In this document: positions 4,220-5,968 of the stretch, piece after piece
How positions within the stretch are numbered: the stretch's first letter is position 1
Layout of the letters: the number at the start of each line of letters is the position of its first letter
Origin: Alphaproteobacteria bacterium
Lineage (GTDB): Bacteria > Pseudomonadota > Alphaproteobacteria > Micavibrionales > UBA2020
Direction: 5' to 3'
Assembly: GCA_020853455.1 (NCBI GenBank)
Contig: JADYYV010000318.1
Coordinates: 1 to 5,968, forward strand
DNA: 5,968 nucleotides
Notes under the pieces: generated by a model
Seen by the model: only the letters and a program-made list of their open reading frames with translations
Told to the model about the DNA's origin: nothing
Database searches by the model: none
Position numbers and translations under genes: made by a program

Positions 4220-5968
4220 GTGGCTCAGGATACGTCCGCAGCTCCGCCATCCGCCCCCGCCGTGAATACGCCCCGCGTATTTACGATCACCCCTGATCGC
4301 CCTTTTCTGGAAGACCTCGCGCGCGGGATTTTGAAACAGGTCGGCAACGACCCGCTGAAACTCTCCGATTACACCGTCCTCGTGCCCGACCGCGAGACGC
4401 GCGACCTGTTGCGGCAGGCCTTCATGGAACAACTGGGCGGCAAGCCCGGGATTATGCCGCGCATCGATGCGCCGGGCGATGTCGACCGCGACGATCTGGG
4501 GCTGAAGGTTTCGGGCAACCCCGTGCTGTCGCAGGCTTTGATGGACATCCCGCCCGCCGTGCCGCGCCTGCACCGCCAATTGATGCTGGCCGAAGAAATT
4601 TTGAAAATCCCCGGCATGGCAAGCTCCGTGCAAAAGGCGATCAAGCTGGGCGGTGAATTGGGTTCGTTCCTTGATGAACTGCAGCGCAACGACATTGAAC
4701 TGAAAAACGTCGAAAAACTCGCACCGAAAGAATTCCGCGCGCAATGGTCGCAGACGGCCGAATTTTTAAAGATCATCACCGAAACATGGCCGGCGAAGCT
4801 GGAACAGCTGGGCATGGTCGATCCCGAAGAACACCGCAACGCGCTCCTGGAAATTCAGGCGCTGCACTGGCGCAATAACCCGCCGGGCAAACCCATGATT
4901 GCCGCGGGCTTTACCGATACCACGCCCGCCGTCGTATCGATGCTGCAGGCGGTGGCCGCGATGCCGCAGGGCGCGGTGGTGCTGCCGGGCGTCGACCGCC
5001 AGACCGATGCGAAAAGCTGGGATGTTTTAACCCCCGTCCACCCGCAATTCATGTTCAAAAAACTGCTGGGCGAACTGGGCGCGGAACTGAAGGACGTGCA
5101 GGGCTGGGATGCGGATTTGCCGAAAACCACCGTGCGCGCCACCAACGCCGCCGCGCGCGTGAACAATGGCCGCGCGAAACTGCTCCGCGAAGCGATGCGC
5201 CCGTCGGGCACGACCGAAGGCTGGGCGGGGCTGAAGGCGCGCAAACAGGGCCGCAAGAAAGCGGCCAACGACGATGAAAGCGCGCGCGAGATCGACCCGA
5301 AAGCGCTGCAAGGCATGGATCTGATTACCGCAGGTTCCCCGCAGGAAGAAGCATCCGTCATCGCGCTCAAGATGCGCGAAACGCTGGAAACGCCCGATAA
5401 AACCGCGATGCTGGTGACGGGTGACAGATCATTGGCCCGCCGCGTCGCCGCCAAACTGCGCTACTGGAAAGTGGATGTCGAAGACAGCGCGGGCAAATCG
5501 CTCGCGGAATCGCAGGCCGGCATATTCCTGCTCGCGACCGCCAATATGGCATCCGAAGAATGGTCGCCCGTGCCGCTGCTGGAGGCGCTGAAACATCCGC
5601 TGGCCGCCAACGGCGAAGCCCGCGCAGCATTCGCGCAAAAAGTATCGCAGCTGGAAGACATGGCGCTGCACGGCCCGCGCCCCGGCGCCGGTGCCGAGGG
5701 GCTGAAGGATACGCTGACCGCCGCCTTCAACCGCGCCGCGCGCCGCCCGAAAGATTCCCCGGGCTACCGCGCGCCCGAAATCCTCGCTGCCGAAAAAACC
5801 GCGCTGATCGATTTCACCGACCGCCTTCAAGTCGCGGGCAAGGCGTTTTTCGAGAAGATGGACACCGATGCCCCGCTGCCCTTCGCCGACTTCCTCGATG
5901 AACATATCCGCTTCGCCGAAGCGATGGCGAAGACCGACAAGGAAACGGGCGCGGAGAAATTATTGCGC
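4220..5968 (+). CDS. addB: AddB, double-strand-break repair subunit (N-terminal 583 residues, runs off right edge)
   Basis: AddB pairs with AddA to form a helicase-nuclease that processes broken DNA ends for recombination, the counterpart of RecBCD. The sequence follows the alphaproteobacterial AddB type. It has VFTITPDRPFLEDLARGIL (20-38), the DYTVLVPDRETRDLLRQAF block, MPRIDAPGDVDRDDLGL (about 80-95), LHRQLMLAEEIL (about 117-128), then FRAQWSQTAEFLKIITETWP followed by an HWRNNPPG...MIAAGFTDTTPA segment near 215-240. GAVVLPGVD, HPQFMFKKLL, the SPQEEASVIALKMRETL block (about 373-389), MLVTGDRSLARRVAAKLRYW (397-416) and LLEALKHPLA (453-462) complete the match. No GxxGxGK(S/T) P-loop is visible in the N-terminal part, consistent with a non-motor, structural helicase-like subunit. 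A basic insert (KARKQGRKKAANDDESARE, near 338-358) looks like a species-specific loop. Full AddB is about 1000 residues, so the C-terminal nuclease domain lies beyond the edge; addA is normally next. Confidence 0.93.
   Translation, partial: MAQDTSAAPPSAPAVNTPRVFTITPDRPFLEDLARGILKQVGNDPLKLSDYTVLVPDRETRDLLRQAFMEQLGGKPGIMPRIDAPGDVDRDDLGLKVSGNPVLSQALMDIPPAVPRLHRQLMLAEEILKIPGMASSVQKAIKLGGELGSFLDELQRNDIELKNVEKLAPKEFRAQWSQTAEFLKIITETWPAKLEQLGMVDPEEHRNALLEIQALHWRNNPPGKPMIAAGFTDTTPAVVSMLQAVAAMPQGAVVLPGVDRQTDAKSWDVLTPVHPQFMFKKLLGELGAELKDVQGWDADLPKTTVRATNAAARVNNGRAKLLREAMRPSGTTEGWAGLKARKQGRKKAANDDESAREIDPKALQGMDLITAGSPQEEASVIALKMRETLETPDKTAMLVTGDRSLARRVAAKLRYWKVDVEDSAGKSLAESQAGIFLLATANMASEEWSPVPLLEALKHPLAANGEARAAFAQKVSQLEDMALHGPRPGAGAEGLKDTLTAAFNRAARRPKDSPGYRAPEILAAEKTALIDFTDRLQVAGKAFFEKMDTDAPLPFADFLDEHIRFAEAMAKTDKETGAEKLLR

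Noticed and set aside
3773..4744. 323-residue minus-strand frame
   Set aside because: It spans two divergent genes in another frame, is histidine/arginine/glutamine-rich as expected of GC-rich antisense reading, and conflicts with the clear AddB and DUF1089 matches.
4855..5905. Several minus-strand frames of 87-199 residues opposite addB
   Set aside because: AddB family similarity is continuous through this region on the plus strand, so these are shadows.

Overview
The window looks like chromosomal DNA of an alphaproteobacterium. The strongest pointer is the long gene at the right end (from 4220 to the window edge), whose product reads as the alphaproteobacterial form of the double-strand-break repair subunit AddB. 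From about 1100 onward the DNA is GC-rich with GC-rich third codon positions. The left ~1.1 kb is clearly more AT-rich and has different codon use, so it looks like a younger, acquired or decaying segment. The species cannot be named from this sequence.

Layout. (1) 1-479, minus strand: the N-terminal 159 codons of an uncharacterised protein that runs off the left edge. (2) 480-1118: about 640 bases with no convincing intact gene. It holds two perfect hairpins, a possible broken membrane-protein remnant, and an inverted plus tandem repeat built on the 10-mer ATTCGTGTTT. (3) 1119-1701: a compact type II toxin-antitoxin pair, a ParD-like ribbon-helix-helix antitoxin followed 1 nt later by a ParE/RelE-fold toxin, with a consensus -10 box and an overlapping palindrome upstream. 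(4) 1702-1888: a promoter with a perfect -35 box and a nested palindrome in its spacer, then a ~110-nt leader whose segments can pair in mutually exclusive ways, one of which hides the Shine-Dalgarno sequence of the next gene. (5) 1889-2425 and 2536-3459: two same-strand cytoplasmic proteins that I do not recognise, the second with its own promoter. (6) 3475-4026, minus strand: a protein of the putative glycolipid-binding family (DUF1089 / PF06475), convergent with gene 5b. (7) 4220-5968, plus strand: the 5' 583 codons of addB, divergent from gene 6.

Functionally the window is a mosaic rather than one pathway: an acquired edge with repeats and a toxin-antitoxin module, two orphan genes with elaborate upstream signals, one family-level hypothetical, and a core recombination-repair gene. 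No gene set in the window amounts to a recognisable new multi-gene system. The most distinctive unexplained signals are the switch-like leader at 1780-1881 and the nested palindrome in the promoter before it.
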